64,000 nucleotides of DNA, from the NCBI GenBank assembly GCA_905477785.1, contig CAJQGR010000010.1:41303-105302 (forward strand). Direction: 5' to 3'. The position numbers were made by a program, and so were the translations under genes. This stretch comes from an uncultured Hellea sp. Its GTDB lineage: Bacteria; Pseudomonadota; Alphaproteobacteria; Caulobacterales; Maricaulaceae. A model generated the notes under the pieces. The model did no database searches and was not told where the DNA came from. It saw only the letters and a program-made list of their open reading frames with translations. The stretch's first letter is position 1. Every line of letters begins with the position of its first letter. Of this stretch, positions 20,109 to 30,330 are shown one piece after another.

Positions 20109-21852
20109 TTTTTTACAAATTAATCCAGGGATTTGGCTTATACTATCAGGTCTTATCTGTACAATAATTCCTCACACCCCTTTCACTCAACTATACCGTA
20201 AGTGCTTAGTTGTTTGTGCACCTATATTTACCGCCTTTATGATAACCCAAATTTTTACTTCCGACATTGCCATAGGGGGTTTGATATCGATTGCGGGTAT
20301 TGAATTGACAACCTTACGAATTGATAATTTATCAATGGTATGGGGTTATCTGTTTTGTTTAATTGGTATACTTAATGGCATATATGGATTACATGAAAAA
20401 TGTAAAATTACTGATAGTGCTGCTTTAATTTATTCAGGCGCTGCAGTTGCAGGAGTTCTCTCAGGCGACCTTTTAACTTTATTTCTTTTTTGGGAGTTAA
20501 CTGCTATTTCATCCGTTTTTTTGGTATGGCGTGGCGGAGAGCATGCATATGCAGCTGGAGTAAGGTATCTAGCTTTACATGTATTATCTGGTGTTATTTT
20601 ATTAATAGGTGCAGTTATTCATGCGAAGTTTAATGGTGGGAGTTATGCCTTTAACCACATTGGCTTACAAAACCTTGGCGGTTGGCTTATATTACTCGCC
20701 ATTGGTATTAAATGCGGTTTTCCTTTTCTACACATGTGGATGCAAGATGCATACCCTAAGGCTTCAATTACGGGCACAGTAATTTTATCTGCATTTACCA
20801 CTAAAATGGCAATCTACACATTAGCTCGAGGGTATGTTGGAACCGATATTTTAATATACATTGGGGCAGTGATGACTTGTTTCCCTGTGTTTTTTGCATT
20901 GGTTGAAAATGATCTAAGAAGAGTATTATCTTTCTCGTTAAATAATCAATTGGGCTTTATGGTTTGTGGTATTGGTATAGGTACTGAATTGGCAATTAAT
21001 GGGGTTGTGGGGCAAGTTTTTGTTCATGTAATATTTAAAAGTTTGTTATTTATGTCTATCGGTGCGGTTATCTATCGCGTTGGAACTGCGAAAGCCTCCG
21101 AATTAGGAGGTTTGTTTCGTTCAATGCCTATAACTGCATTGTTTTGTTTAATTGGTGCTGGTTCAATAGCCGCCTTCCCGTTGTTGGCAGCTTTTGTCAC
21201 AAAGGCTATGATTATAAGTTCTGTTATTTATGAGGCACATCATAATTCAGTTTTATATCTGATAGCAGCAATGTTACTTTTTGCATCAGCTGGTGTTATG
21301 GAGCATTCGGGAATAAAAGTTCCTTATTTTACATTTTTTAGCCATGATAGTGGACGCCGTGTTAAAGAAGCTCCATGGAATATGTTAGTAGCTATGGGAC
21401 TCGCAGCTTCATTATGTATATTTTTAGCTTTTCCTTGGGGGGGTTACCAAATGTTATATAACCTACTTCCTTATGAGGCTAACTACAAGCCATATACCGT
21501 AGATCATGTAGTCTTCCAACTACAATTATTATTTGCAGCAATCACAGCATTTTGTCTTCTGAAGAAATCAGGCCTATATCCAGCAGAAAAACGATCAGAA
21601 ATTTTAGACTTTGACTGGTTCTATAGAAAATGTGGATTTGATCTGCTTAAGTCGATAAACTTAGGGTGGAATACTCTTGATGCGAAAATATCAAATATCA
21701 CCCGAAGTGCATATGGCTCGGTGAATAAGTGTTTGTATGGAGTATTTAGTCCTATTGGTAGTTTTAGCAAAGCAGCCCCAAGCGGATTGGCTTCTGTTAT
21801 GACTGCAGCTATGCTCATATTGGTGCTTATTATTGTATATTTTGTAAGATAA
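20095..21852 (+). CDS. Third NuoL/M/N-like antiporter subunit
   Basis: GDLLTLFLFWELTAISSVFLVWRGGEHAYAAGVRYLALHVLSG..GFPFLHMWMQDAYPKASITGTVILSAFTTKMA. Confidence 0.85.
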   Translation: MKMIDFLQINPGIWLILSGLICTIIPHTPFTQLYRKCLVVCAPIFTAFMITQIFTSDIAIGGLISIAGIELTTLRIDNLSMVWGYLFCLIGILNGIYGLHEKCKITDSAALIYSGAAVAGVLSGDLLTLFLFWELTAISSVFLVWRGGEHAYAAGVRYLALHVLSGVILLIGAVIHAKFNGGSYAFNHIGLQNLGGWLILLAIGIKCGFPFLHMWMQDAYPKASITGTVILSAFTTKMAIYTLARGYVGTDILIYIGAVMTCFPVFFALVENDLRRVLSFSLNNQLGFMVCGIGIGTELAINGVVGQVFVHVIFKSLLFMSIGAVIYRVGTAKASELGGLFRSMPITALFCLIGAGSIAAFPLLAAFVTKAMIISSVIYEAHHNSVLYLIAAMLLFASAGVMEHSGIKVPYFTFFSHDSGRRVKEAPWNMLVAMGLAASLCIFLAFPWGGYQMLYNLLPYEANYKPYTVDHVVFQLQLLFAAITAFCLLKKSGLYPAEKRSEILDFDWFYRKCGFDLLKSINLGWNTLDAKISNITRSAYGSVNKCLYGVFSPIGSFSKAAPSGLASVMTAAMLILVLIIVYFVR

Positions 21853-22018
21853 ATATTTTTACTTATTCTATTCTTTAAATTGAATCGGTTCCGTAATAAA
21901 AAATAAGGTTAATTCCTTATTAACCTTTAAATCAATCAAACAATAGCTTGCCACACTAATATCCCTGATTCACTTATAGTTAAAGTTATTAAACTTTTAT
22001 TTTAAATGTTTATAGGGG

Positions 22019-22531
22019 TTGAAAGTGCTTTCTGATAATAATGTTCTTCAGCAAATGGTTTTGCCAGAGCAGCAAAGCTTTTATAATTATTGGTTGAGTA
22101 AATGTGATGGAGAATTTTTTCCTTCAAGGCAAGATATTTTCCCGAGTGATATCTCTAAGCAGCTTCCAATGACTAGTATTATCAATGTGGAGAACAGAGA
22201 AGTTAGAAGATTCAAGTATAGACTTGCTGGAACCGGTTTTTGGAAACTATATAAAAGTGAGATACAAGGAAAATTTATAGATGAGCTACCTATTGGTGAT
22301 CGTTCAGATTATTGGAATCGAGTGCTTGGACAAGTGGTTGATAAACGTAAACCTTATGCTGGTGTAACTCAACCTGGAACAAAGAATTCATCTAACTATG
22401 CTTTATTTTGGGTAAGATTACCTATTTCTGACAACAAAAAAGATGTTAATCTCATATTGGGTTACGATCATTTAGTAAAAATTTCTGAAGTAGAGCAAGA
22501 TCAATCAAAATCAGGTTTAATGTCAGCTTAA
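22019..22531 (+). CDS. PAS-domain (PAS_5-like) protein
   Basis: FYNYWLSKCDGEFFPSRQDIFPSDISKQLPMTSIINVENREVRRFKYRLAGTG; start codon appears to be TTG. Confidence 0.65.
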   Translation: MKVLSDNNVLQQMVLPEQQSFYNYWLSKCDGEFFPSRQDIFPSDISKQLPMTSIINVENREVRRFKYRLAGTGFWKLYKSEIQGKFIDELPIGDRSDYWNRVLGQVVDKRKPYAGVTQPGTKNSSNYALFWVRLPISDNKKDVNLILGYDHLVKISEVEQDQSKSGLMSA

Positions 22532-22613
22532 AAACAATGCTTGTTTTCAAATAGTGACAAAAGATAATTTAGTTGCCTCTTGTTATGCATATTTTTATTC
22601 TTAAATTATATTA

Positions 22614-23495
22614 ATGGCTAAAGACCCTTATAAATTATTGAATGTACCAAAGACAGCTAATGATACAGAGATTCAAAAAGCTTACAGGTTATTAGCTAAA
22701 AAATATCACCCTGATGTAAATAAAGATAAGCCACAAATGGCTGAGAAATTCAAAGAAATTTCTGCTGCTTATTCTTTATTATCCGATAAAGAGATGAGAA
22801 GGAATTACGATAAAGGCCAAATTGATGGCTCTGGACAACAAAAAAGTCCCTTTGGGCACGGAAGAAGTGGATATAGTTCTGGGTTCTCTAGTATGGGAGG
22901 GCAGGATGATATGGCAAATATGTTCTCATCTTTATTTGGAATGAATATGAGTAACATGCGTGGTGGTATGCAACAAAGATACCAGCCACCTCAAAAAGGA
23001 GCAGATCTAAGATATAAAATTAATATTTCTTTCATTGATGCTTTAAAGGGTGGATCTAAAAAACTATCATCCGGCTTAATCGTTAAAATACCTAAGGGTG
23101 TTGAAAACGGTCAGGTGTTGAGAGTAAAAAATAAGGGAAAACCAGGGGTTAACGGAGGTCCCAGTGGGGATGTCAAAGTTGAGATTTCTGTAGCTTCACA
23201 TAAAAACTTAAAAAGAAACGGTAAGAAATTACTTCTCAATCTACCTATCTCTCTTGAAGAGGCTCTCTTCGGTTGTAAAATTTCCTTATCTTTGCCAAGT
23301 GGTGAAGTTGAGTTTAAAATACCTGAAGGTTCAAATACTGGGCAAAAAATGCGATTAAATGGTAAGGGTGTAAATGGAGGTGATTTAATAATTACTCTCA
23401 AGATAACTTTGTCTGATGAAGAGATTAATGATTTAAAGAAATGGTCAGGTCTAAAAAATAATTTAGATTATAAATACCGCAAGGGACTTATCTAG
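22614..23495 (+). CDS. DnaJ/CbpA-type J-domain co-chaperone
   Basis: J domain with HPD (YRLLAKKYHPDVNKDK) and DnaJ C-terminal substrate-binding domain, no Zn-finger. Confidence 0.88.
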   Translation: MAKDPYKLLNVPKTANDTEIQKAYRLLAKKYHPDVNKDKPQMAEKFKEISAAYSLLSDKEMRRNYDKGQIDGSGQQKSPFGHGRSGYSSGFSSMGGQDDMANMFSSLFGMNMSNMRGGMQQRYQPPQKGADLRYKINISFIDALKGGSKKLSSGLIVKIPKGVENGQVLRVKNKGKPGVNGGPSGDVKVEISVASHKNLKRNGKKLLLNLPISLEEALFGCKISLSLPSGEVEFKIPEGSNTGQKMRLNGKGVNGGDLIITLKITLSDEEINDLKKWSGLKNNLDYKYRKGLI

Positions 23496-23552
23496 GAATA
23501 TTTTTTATTTGAAGCGTTATTGAAGTTATTATTTAAATTTTTTAGGTAAAAT

Positions 23553-24194
23553 ATGAATAGCGAAAATATTATTCATACTGAAGTGAGAAAGATCAAGGCA
23601 GCTAAATTAATTTCTCCTTCCGTTGAAAGAAATAAGATACCTATTGGTAATGCTTTAAATCTTTTTTTTCAAAAGAGAGCCAATATTTTTGAGGTAGCAT
23701 CAGGAACTGGCGAGCATGCTGTACATTTGTGTGGTTTAAGGCCTGATATCTATTGGCAGCCTTCTGATCCTGACAGTGAAAGTAGAAAAAGCCAGGATGA
23801 ATGGTCTCATAACTACAGAAATCAAATTAGTTTATCTTTAAATATAAGCACATTAGAGGTAAATTGGGCTGACCGTTTGAATGTATATGATATCGTGTTC
23901 TGTGCGAATATGATTCATATTGCTCCATGGACCGCAACAACCGGACTCATAAAGGGGAGTTATAAAATTTTGCCACGATTTGGTATGCTTATTTTGTATG
24001 GCCCATTTTTAGATGGAAAAAATTCGGCAATTTCAAACATTGAGTTTGATAGGAGGTTAAAAAACCAGAACTCTTGTTGGGGTGTTAGGGAGGTAAATGA
24101 TATAAGTAATATTTGTAATGTTTCCGGTTTTAAACTTTTTAAAAATATAAATATGCCAAATAATAATAAAATACTAATTTTTAAAAAGTTATAA
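23553..24194 (+). CDS. DUF938-family SAM-dependent methyltransferase
   Basis: SPSVERNKIPIGNAL..FEVASGTGEHAVHLCGLRPDIYWQPSDPD..NMIHIAPW. Confidence 0.82.
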   Translation: MNSENIIHTEVRKIKAAKLISPSVERNKIPIGNALNLFFQKRANIFEVASGTGEHAVHLCGLRPDIYWQPSDPDSESRKSQDEWSHNYRNQISLSLNISTLEVNWADRLNVYDIVFCANMIHIAPWTATTGLIKGSYKILPRFGMLILYGPFLDGKNSAISNIEFDRRLKNQNSCWGVREVNDISNICNVSGFKLFKNINMPNNNKILIFKKL

Positions 24195-24201
24195 TCACAA
24201 T

Positions 24202-24225
24202 AAATATTACATTTTTGTAATATTT
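24202..24225. repeat. AT-rich inverted repeat upstream of htrA-like gene
   Basis: AAATATTACA-TTTT-TGTAATATTT, perfect 10-bp arms. Confidence 0.55.
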
Positions 24226-24283
24226 TCGTCATAACTTGGTTATAATCATATTATCATACTGGCTTTAGTTAAGGAGGTTTTTT

Positions 24284-25378
24284 TTGAATTTCATAAAAAA
24301 AATATTAATTCAAACAATCCTGATGATTACCATATTTCCTCAGTTCTTAAGCGCTCAAGATGAAGTAACTAGCACCAGTTTTTCTGATATGAGCATAGTA
24401 AATAAAAAAATTTCATCAAATATTTCTATTGCTGACTTGGTTGAAAAAGTAAGCCCATCTGTTGTTAATATAACTGTGTCTTACGGTTCAAATTCACCAC
24501 AATTATTTGGATATGGTTCGGGTTTTATTATTTCAGCTAGAAAAGAGGTTATTACCAATTTTCACCTTATTGATAACGTTGATAAAATTGAAATTGAGCT
24601 TAGTGATGGAAAAATATACCCAGCTTCAATAATAGGTGCTGATGCGGAGACTGATTTAGCACTACTTCGTTTGGAAACCAATATATCTATTCCATATTTG
24701 AGCTTAGCTGAAAATAAAAGAAATAGAGTTGGTGATTGGGTTTTTGCAATAGGAAATCCATACGGAATGGGCCAATCGGTTAGTTTAGGTATAATTTCCG
24801 CAATTGGTAGGGCAAGAAAGGATGGTGGCTCGTATATTGATTATATTCAGACTGATACAAGCATTAATAAAGGTAACTCGGGTGGCCCATTATTCAATTT
24901 GAGGGGCGAGGTTATTGGAGTGAATTCTGCTATATATTCACCAACCGGGGCAAATATTGGGATTGCATTTGTAATACCACTAAAAGTTGTAATGAATGTA
25001 ATTACAGGACTTCGTAATGACGGCCGAATGAAACGAGGCTATATAGGAGTAATTCTTAAAACTGAAGAATTTCAGGTGGAGGATGAGAACCCTATTTATT
25101 CTTTGAATTCCGTTTATGGAGCTACAATTAAAAAAATTGTACCTAATAGTCCTTCACATTTCTATGGTTTAATGGAGAAGGATATCATACTTGATATAAA
25201 TGGAAGCACTATTCGAAACTCCACTCAAGCTACTCGCGCCATAGGTGCTCTGAAACCTGGTGAATTTGCGAATTTAATTATAAGGCGAAAAAACAAAACT
25301 TATAAATTTGAGATAATGATTGGAGAACGCCCAAATAAAGGTGAACTAGAAGTTATTAACAAAGAATTTAATGATTAG
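24284..25378 (+). CDS. HtrA/Deg-family trypsin-like serine protease with PDZ
   Basis: signal peptide; catalytic triad contexts TNFHLID, ETDLALLR, NKGNSGGPLFN; one C-terminal PDZ-like region. Confidence 0.88.
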   Translation: MNFIKKILIQTILMITIFPQFLSAQDEVTSTSFSDMSIVNKKISSNISIADLVEKVSPSVVNITVSYGSNSPQLFGYGSGFIISARKEVITNFHLIDNVDKIEIELSDGKIYPASIIGADAETDLALLRLETNISIPYLSLAENKRNRVGDWVFAIGNPYGMGQSVSLGIISAIGRARKDGGSYIDYIQTDTSINKGNSGGPLFNLRGEVIGVNSAIYSPTGANIGIAFVIPLKVVMNVITGLRNDGRMKRGYIGVILKTEEFQVEDENPIYSLNSVYGATIKKIVPNSPSHFYGLMEKDIILDINGSTIRNSTQATRAIGALKPGEFANLIIRRKNKTYKFEIMIGERPNKGELEVINKEFND

Positions 25379-25423
25379 AAATTTGTATACATTCAAATGA
25401 TAAGTTGATTTTAGGAGGTCTAA

Positions 25424-26095
25424 ATGAGAATATTAGTTATTGAGGATGACAAAGTTGCTGCTGAATATGTCCGAAAGGGCTTAATGGAGGCAGGACATGT
25501 AATTGACATAGCCAATGATGGGGATCTGGGTTTAGAAATGGCACAGGCCACAGATTATGATGTATTGGTTATCGATCGAATGCTACCAAAGATGAATGGT
25601 TTAGATGTATTAAAAGGCTTGCGGGCTAGTAAAGATACAACCCCAGTTTTAATTCTTTCCGCACTTGGCGAAGTGGATCATAGAGTTGAAGGATTGAGAG
25701 CTGGAGGTGATGATTATCTTGTTAAGCCATATTCATTTACGGAGCTTTTGGCGCGCATTGAAGCTATAGGTCGTAGAAATGACCCCTCTGGAGTAGTTGC
25801 AAATCTTAAAATAGGCGAACTTGAAATGAATCTTTTATCAAGAACTGTCAAAAGAAATGGAAAAAAAATATTACTTCAGCCTAGAGAGTTTCGTTTATTG
25901 GAATGTTTAATGAGAAATTCTGGGAGGGTTGTAACAAGAACAATGTTATTGGAAAAAGTTTGGGATTATCATTTTGACCCACAGACTAATGTTATAGACG
26001 TCCACATCTCCAGACTAAGAGCTAAAATTGATAAGGATTTTGCTGTACCATTGTTACATACCGTGAGAGGAGCTGGTTATTGCTTGCAGGAATAA
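25424..26095 (+). CDS. OmpR-family response regulator
   Basis: Receiver (LVIDRMLPKMNGLDVL) and winged-helix DNA-binding domain (VWDYHFDPQTNVIDVHISRLRAKID). Confidence 0.92.
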   Translation: MRILVIEDDKVAAEYVRKGLMEAGHVIDIANDGDLGLEMAQATDYDVLVIDRMLPKMNGLDVLKGLRASKDTTPVLILSALGEVDHRVEGLRAGGDDYLVKPYSFTELLARIEAIGRRNDPSGVVANLKIGELEMNLLSRTVKRNGKKILLQPREFRLLECLMRNSGRVVTRTMLLEKVWDYHFDPQTNVIDVHISRLRAKIDKDFAVPLLHTVRGAGYCLQE

Positions 26096-26121
26096 TAGAT
26101 TGCTAATAACTATCCTTTCTT

Positions 26122-27567
26122 ATGATTACAAACTTTAGTAAAATATATAAAAATACACTTTTCAGATATTCTTTGTTAGGTGCTTTATTGTTTGTTTTAT
26201 CCTTAATGATAGTGGCTGTTTCTGTATACTATGCAACCGTTACATCTGAGTTAAATCGAGTAGATAAACTTGTAGAAACGGAACATTCTGAAATTCAGAA
26301 AATATATGATGAAAATGGTTTTCAAGCAGTAGAGCGTGAAGTTACTTTACGTACTGCTTCTAGCGAGGGTCTTTATGGTTTAGTTAACAAACGTGTTGCT
26401 ATAGGTAATTTATTTTTTCAGGAGGTTACTAAAGAAGACGGTGAATTACCTTTGTTAACTGGCCTTGAACCTAATGAGTTTAATAAAGTAGCTTTTTTAT
26501 ATAGTAATCCACATAGTGAAGAAAATGATTTTAAGGATAGACGCGCTAGGGCATTGGTGGGGCCAATAAGAACTGAAAATGGTATAGCTGCAATTTTGGT
26601 TGTTGGTCGCGATGTTGAAGGTACTATGAGAACAGGGCTTAAGGTAAGAAATGCTATTTTTATCTCCTCACATATAGCATTGATTTTAGGTTTGATATCG
26701 AGTTGGTTTCTTTCAAAACGATTTACGCGCCGGGTTGATGCTTTTAATAAATTAGCTGATGATGTACGATTAGGAAATTTAGAAAGACGTGCGCCAAGAA
26801 ATTACTCACATGACGAAATGGATATGTTGGCTGAACATTTAAACGGTATGCTTGACCATATTGAACGTTTAATGAAGTCAATGAAATATGCTGGTGATAG
26901 TGTAGCGCATGATCTTAGAACTCCATTAACTCGATTAAGAACAAGATTGGAAAGTGCTGCTATTAAAAGGGAAAATACCGAAGACGCAGAGGTATTTTTT
27001 TCTGCCGCTGAAGATGCCAATGGCTTATTAAAAACATTTGATAGTATTTTACGAATATCTAGACTTGAAACCGGTGAGAAAAGAGAACTGTTAATTAATA
27101 TTGACCCTAAAACTCTCCTTGATGATCTTGCTGATTTATATGAACCTTCGTGTGAAAGTGCTGGTTTGGAATTTATTGCAATCACCCCTAAAGGGCATAT
27201 TATTAAAGCTGATAGAGGACTAATGTCACAAGCTGTCTCAAATTTAATTGAAAATGCGATAAAATATACACCAAAAGGTGGGAAAGTGAAACTTGAGTTG
27301 TTAAAAACAAGCAAAGGATTAGTTGAGATATCTATATGTGATAATGGACCAGGTATTCCGCTTGCAGACAGAGAACGTGTTAAAAGTCGTTTTGTAAGGT
27401 TAGATAAAAGTCGTACTCAGCCGGGTAATGGACTAGGCTTATCGCTAGTTGATGCTGTTGCTCATTTCCATAATGCTGATTTTATTTTGAGCAGCATCGA
27501 TAATCATAATACTAAAAGACCTGGCCTGAGAGCGGCAATTATTTTCCCGAAAAAGAATATTAAATAA
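26122..27567 (+). CDS. HAMP-containing sensor histidine kinase
   Basis: two TMs, H-box DSVAHDLRTPLTRLRTRLE, N-box NLIENAIKYT, G-box DNGPGIP. Confidence 0.92.
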   Translation: MITNFSKIYKNTLFRYSLLGALLFVLSLMIVAVSVYYATVTSELNRVDKLVETEHSEIQKIYDENGFQAVEREVTLRTASSEGLYGLVNKRVAIGNLFFQEVTKEDGELPLLTGLEPNEFNKVAFLYSNPHSEENDFKDRRARALVGPIRTENGIAAILVVGRDVEGTMRTGLKVRNAIFISSHIALILGLISSWFLSKRFTRRVDAFNKLADDVRLGNLERRAPRNYSHDEMDMLAEHLNGMLDHIERLMKSMKYAGDSVAHDLRTPLTRLRTRLESAAIKRENTEDAEVFFSAAEDANGLLKTFDSILRISRLETGEKRELLINIDPKTLLDDLADLYEPSCESAGLEFIAITPKGHIIKADRGLMSQAVSNLIENAIKYTPKGGKVKLELLKTSKGLVEISICDNGPGIPLADRERVKSRFVRLDKSRTQPGNGLGLSLVDAVAHFHNADFILSSIDNHNTKRPGLRAAIIFPKKNIK

Positions 27568-27610
27568 GTGGTTCAGTTCAATCGTTAAAAATTATATTAA
27601 AGTACTAATT

Positions 27611-30202
27611 TTAACCTAGTATTTTTAAAGTTATTTCTAGAATATTATTAGAGGGATTAGCATTTATTACAGTTTTAAGTAAAGATTTAATTGTATTCTG
27701 ACGGTCATTATCTAATTTTTCTACGACTTCAAAAACACCTAAAAGTCTAGATGCTATTGATGGATTTACTTTATCTAATCTTAAAATCTGATTGATAAAA
27801 AATTCATACCCACTCCCGTCTTTACTGTGAAAAATAAAAGTATTTTCGACAGAAAAACTTCCTAGCACAGCTCTTACGCGATTGGGGTTTGTTATTTGAA
27901 ATAACTCATGCTGAATTAAATTTTTGATCGCATTCAATCCGCTTCTGTGGTTTCTGCTTGCTTGTAATGAAAACCATTTATCAATTACTAAGGGGTTGTT
28001 TTTCCATTTATTATAAAACAAATTGATTGGTTCGTTTGCTAATTCTTCATCTAGGTTATTTAAGGAGATTAATGAAGAAAGTTCATCAGTCATATTATTT
28101 GCCTCATGAAATTGTTTGATTGCAAAGTCTTTAGTGACTGGGTCACGCCTTGATGCTAGTAAATACAAACAAGTATTTTTAAGTGCACGATCACTGATAG
28201 AAGAAATACCATTTTTAGTTAGATTATTCTTATTAAGCCTTTGATAGGTAGATACTAATTCTTCGCGTGATGAGTCTGCTATTTCTTTGTTTAGCCAATT
28301 ACTTGCTAATTGCACAGCAATTGGATCTAATTTCGTATTTGCATTTAAAATCTCATTTTGATTAGGTATAGTTAGTGAAAGGGATTTAAATGCATTATCT
28401 AGATTATTGTTACTCAGAATATTTTTGAGAGTAGAGGTATAACTGCCTAAAGATTTACTTTGATAAGGTCTACGGTTATCTAAGATTAGTTTTGATGCAT
28501 TACCAATAAGTATTCGTGATATAATTTGTCCAGATTCCCAACGATTAAATTCATTTTCATCGCTCTTCATAAGACGAAGAGTATCATTGATATTTTGTTT
28601 AAAATATAAATTTACTGGAGCAGAAAAATCTTGAAGAATAGATATACTAAACTCTTTATTCGGATAATCTACTACGACTGTTTTAGATAAGCTATCAAGT
28701 ATAGTTATTTTTTGTTTTAAAATTGGCCCTTCATTTCCAATAATTTGCCATTTGATAGGAATGACTTGTGGTTTTTTGTCTTTTTCGGTGTGATTAGATA
28801 GTAAAATTTGATTAAAGGTTAATTCAAGTTTATCTTTATTCTTTAAGTATGAAACATGAATTTGCGGCGTTCCAGATTGGCTATACCATAATAGGAATTG
28901 CTCAAGATTTGTATTTGAAGCTTCTTCAAAGCATTCAATAAATTCTTCAATAGTTGCAGCTCGGCCATCGAGTTTTTTAAAGTAAAGGTTGCAACCCTCG
29001 CGGAAATTATCTGGTCCTAATAATGTTTTAAGCATACGAATAATTTCAGCCCCTTTTTCATAGACCGTAGATGTATAAAAGTTATCAATTTTTATATAAC
29101 TTTCTGGTCTTACAGCATGAGCTAATGGTCCAGAATCTTCAGAAAATTGAAATTTACGTAATCTTTTAACATCTTTGATCCGTTGAACGGATGCGCCTCT
29201 CATATCTGCAGAGAACTCTTGATCACGAAAAACGGTAAAGCCCTCTTTAAGGCAAAGTTGGAACCAATCACGACAAGTTATTCTGTTTCCAGTCCAATTG
29301 TGAAAGTACTCGTGAGCAACTATTGATTCTATCCTTTCATAATTTAAATCAGTAGTAGTTTTTGCATCGGCTAATAGTAGAGATGAATTAAAGATATTTA
29401 ATCCTTTGTTTTCCATTGCTCCAAAATTAAAATCTCTAATGGCAACAATCATAAACCTATCTAAATCATATTCACGTCCAAAATTATCTTCATCCCATTT
29501 CATCGCCTTTATAAGACTTTTCATTGCGAATTCAGCTTGATGTGATAACCCAGTATCTACATATATACTCAACAGTATTTTACGATTATTCATTGTTGTA
29601 AAAGAGTTTTCTAAAACATCGAAGTTCCCAGCTATTAGTGCAAATAAATATGCAGGCTTTGGAAATGGATCTTCCCATATTGCAAAGTGTTGACCTTTAG
29701 GCAGCTCACCACTTTCAACCATATTTCCATTTGCAAGAAGATAGGGGTAATTATTTTTATTGGCAGTTATTTTAACTTTGAAAGTGGATAATATATCTGG
29801 GCGATCGAGATAGTATGTAATTCTACGAAATCCCTCTGCTTCGCACTGAGTACAGAATTTATTGTCGGATAGATATAGTCCCATTAAACCACTATTAATT
29901 GAAGGGTTAATTGTATTAATTAATTCGAGAGAAAATTCATCTGGTATATTATTAATTGTAAGTTGAGAGCTCTCTATTTTATAGAACTCTTTCTTGAGGG
30001 GTTTATTATTTACTTTTATTGATATGAGTTCAATGTCTTCACCGTCAAGAACAAGGGGACCTTTAGACACACGTGAAATTTTCATTGTATTTTTTACGAT
30101 TGTGCATGTTTGATCTAGCTGAAAGTCTAGATAAACTTTATCAACTCTAAAATTGGGGGGGGTATAATCGACTAAATTAGTTCTTTTAGGTGATAAGTTC
30201 AT
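27611..30202 (-). CDS. pepN: Aminopeptidase N (M1 family)
   Basis: GAMENKGLNIFN and VAHEYFHNWTGNRITCRDWFQLCLKEGFTVFRDQEFS. Confidence 0.95.
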   Translation of the reverse strand: MNLSPKRTNLVDYTPPNFRVDKVYLDFQLDQTCTIVKNTMKISRVSKGPLVLDGEDIELISIKVNNKPLKKEFYKIESSQLTINNIPDEFSLELINTINPSINSGLMGLYLSDNKFCTQCEAEGFRRITYYLDRPDILSTFKVKITANKNNYPYLLANGNMVESGELPKGQHFAIWEDPFPKPAYLFALIAGNFDVLENSFTTMNNRKILLSIYVDTGLSHQAEFAMKSLIKAMKWDEDNFGREYDLDRFMIVAIRDFNFGAMENKGLNIFNSSLLLADAKTTTDLNYERIESIVAHEYFHNWTGNRITCRDWFQLCLKEGFTVFRDQEFSADMRGASVQRIKDVKRLRKFQFSEDSGPLAHAVRPESYIKIDNFYTSTVYEKGAEIIRMLKTLLGPDNFREGCNLYFKKLDGRAATIEEFIECFEEASNTNLEQFLLWYSQSGTPQIHVSYLKNKDKLELTFNQILLSNHTEKDKKPQVIPIKWQIIGNEGPILKQKITILDSLSKTVVVDYPNKEFSISILQDFSAPVNLYFKQNINDTLRLMKSDENEFNRWESGQIISRILIGNASKLILDNRRPYQSKSLGSYTSTLKNILSNNNLDNAFKSLSLTIPNQNEILNANTKLDPIAVQLASNWLNKEIADSSREELVSTYQRLNKNNLTKNGISSISDRALKNTCLYLLASRRDPVTKDFAIKQFHEANNMTDELSSLISLNNLDEELANEPINLFYNKWKNNPLVIDKWFSLQASRNHRSGLNAIKNLIQHELFQITNPNRVRAVLGSFSVENTFIFHSKDGSGYEFFINQILRLDKVNPSIASRLLGVFEVVEKLDNDRQNTIKSLLKTVINANPSNNILEITLKILG

Positions 30203-30330
30203 TTGTATTTTAAATCCTTATTGAGTCTCTTTATTTGCTGAACTGAAATGTAAATACAAGAAAGATTTTATTCTTGCCTTTTGCTGACTATTCGCTACTG
30301 CCACGCGCATAGGATTAAGGTTTATAAATT

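Noticed and set aside
26802-27314. 170 aa minus-strand ORF
   Set aside because: Antisense to the conserved histidine kinase catalytic region; no recognisable motifs.
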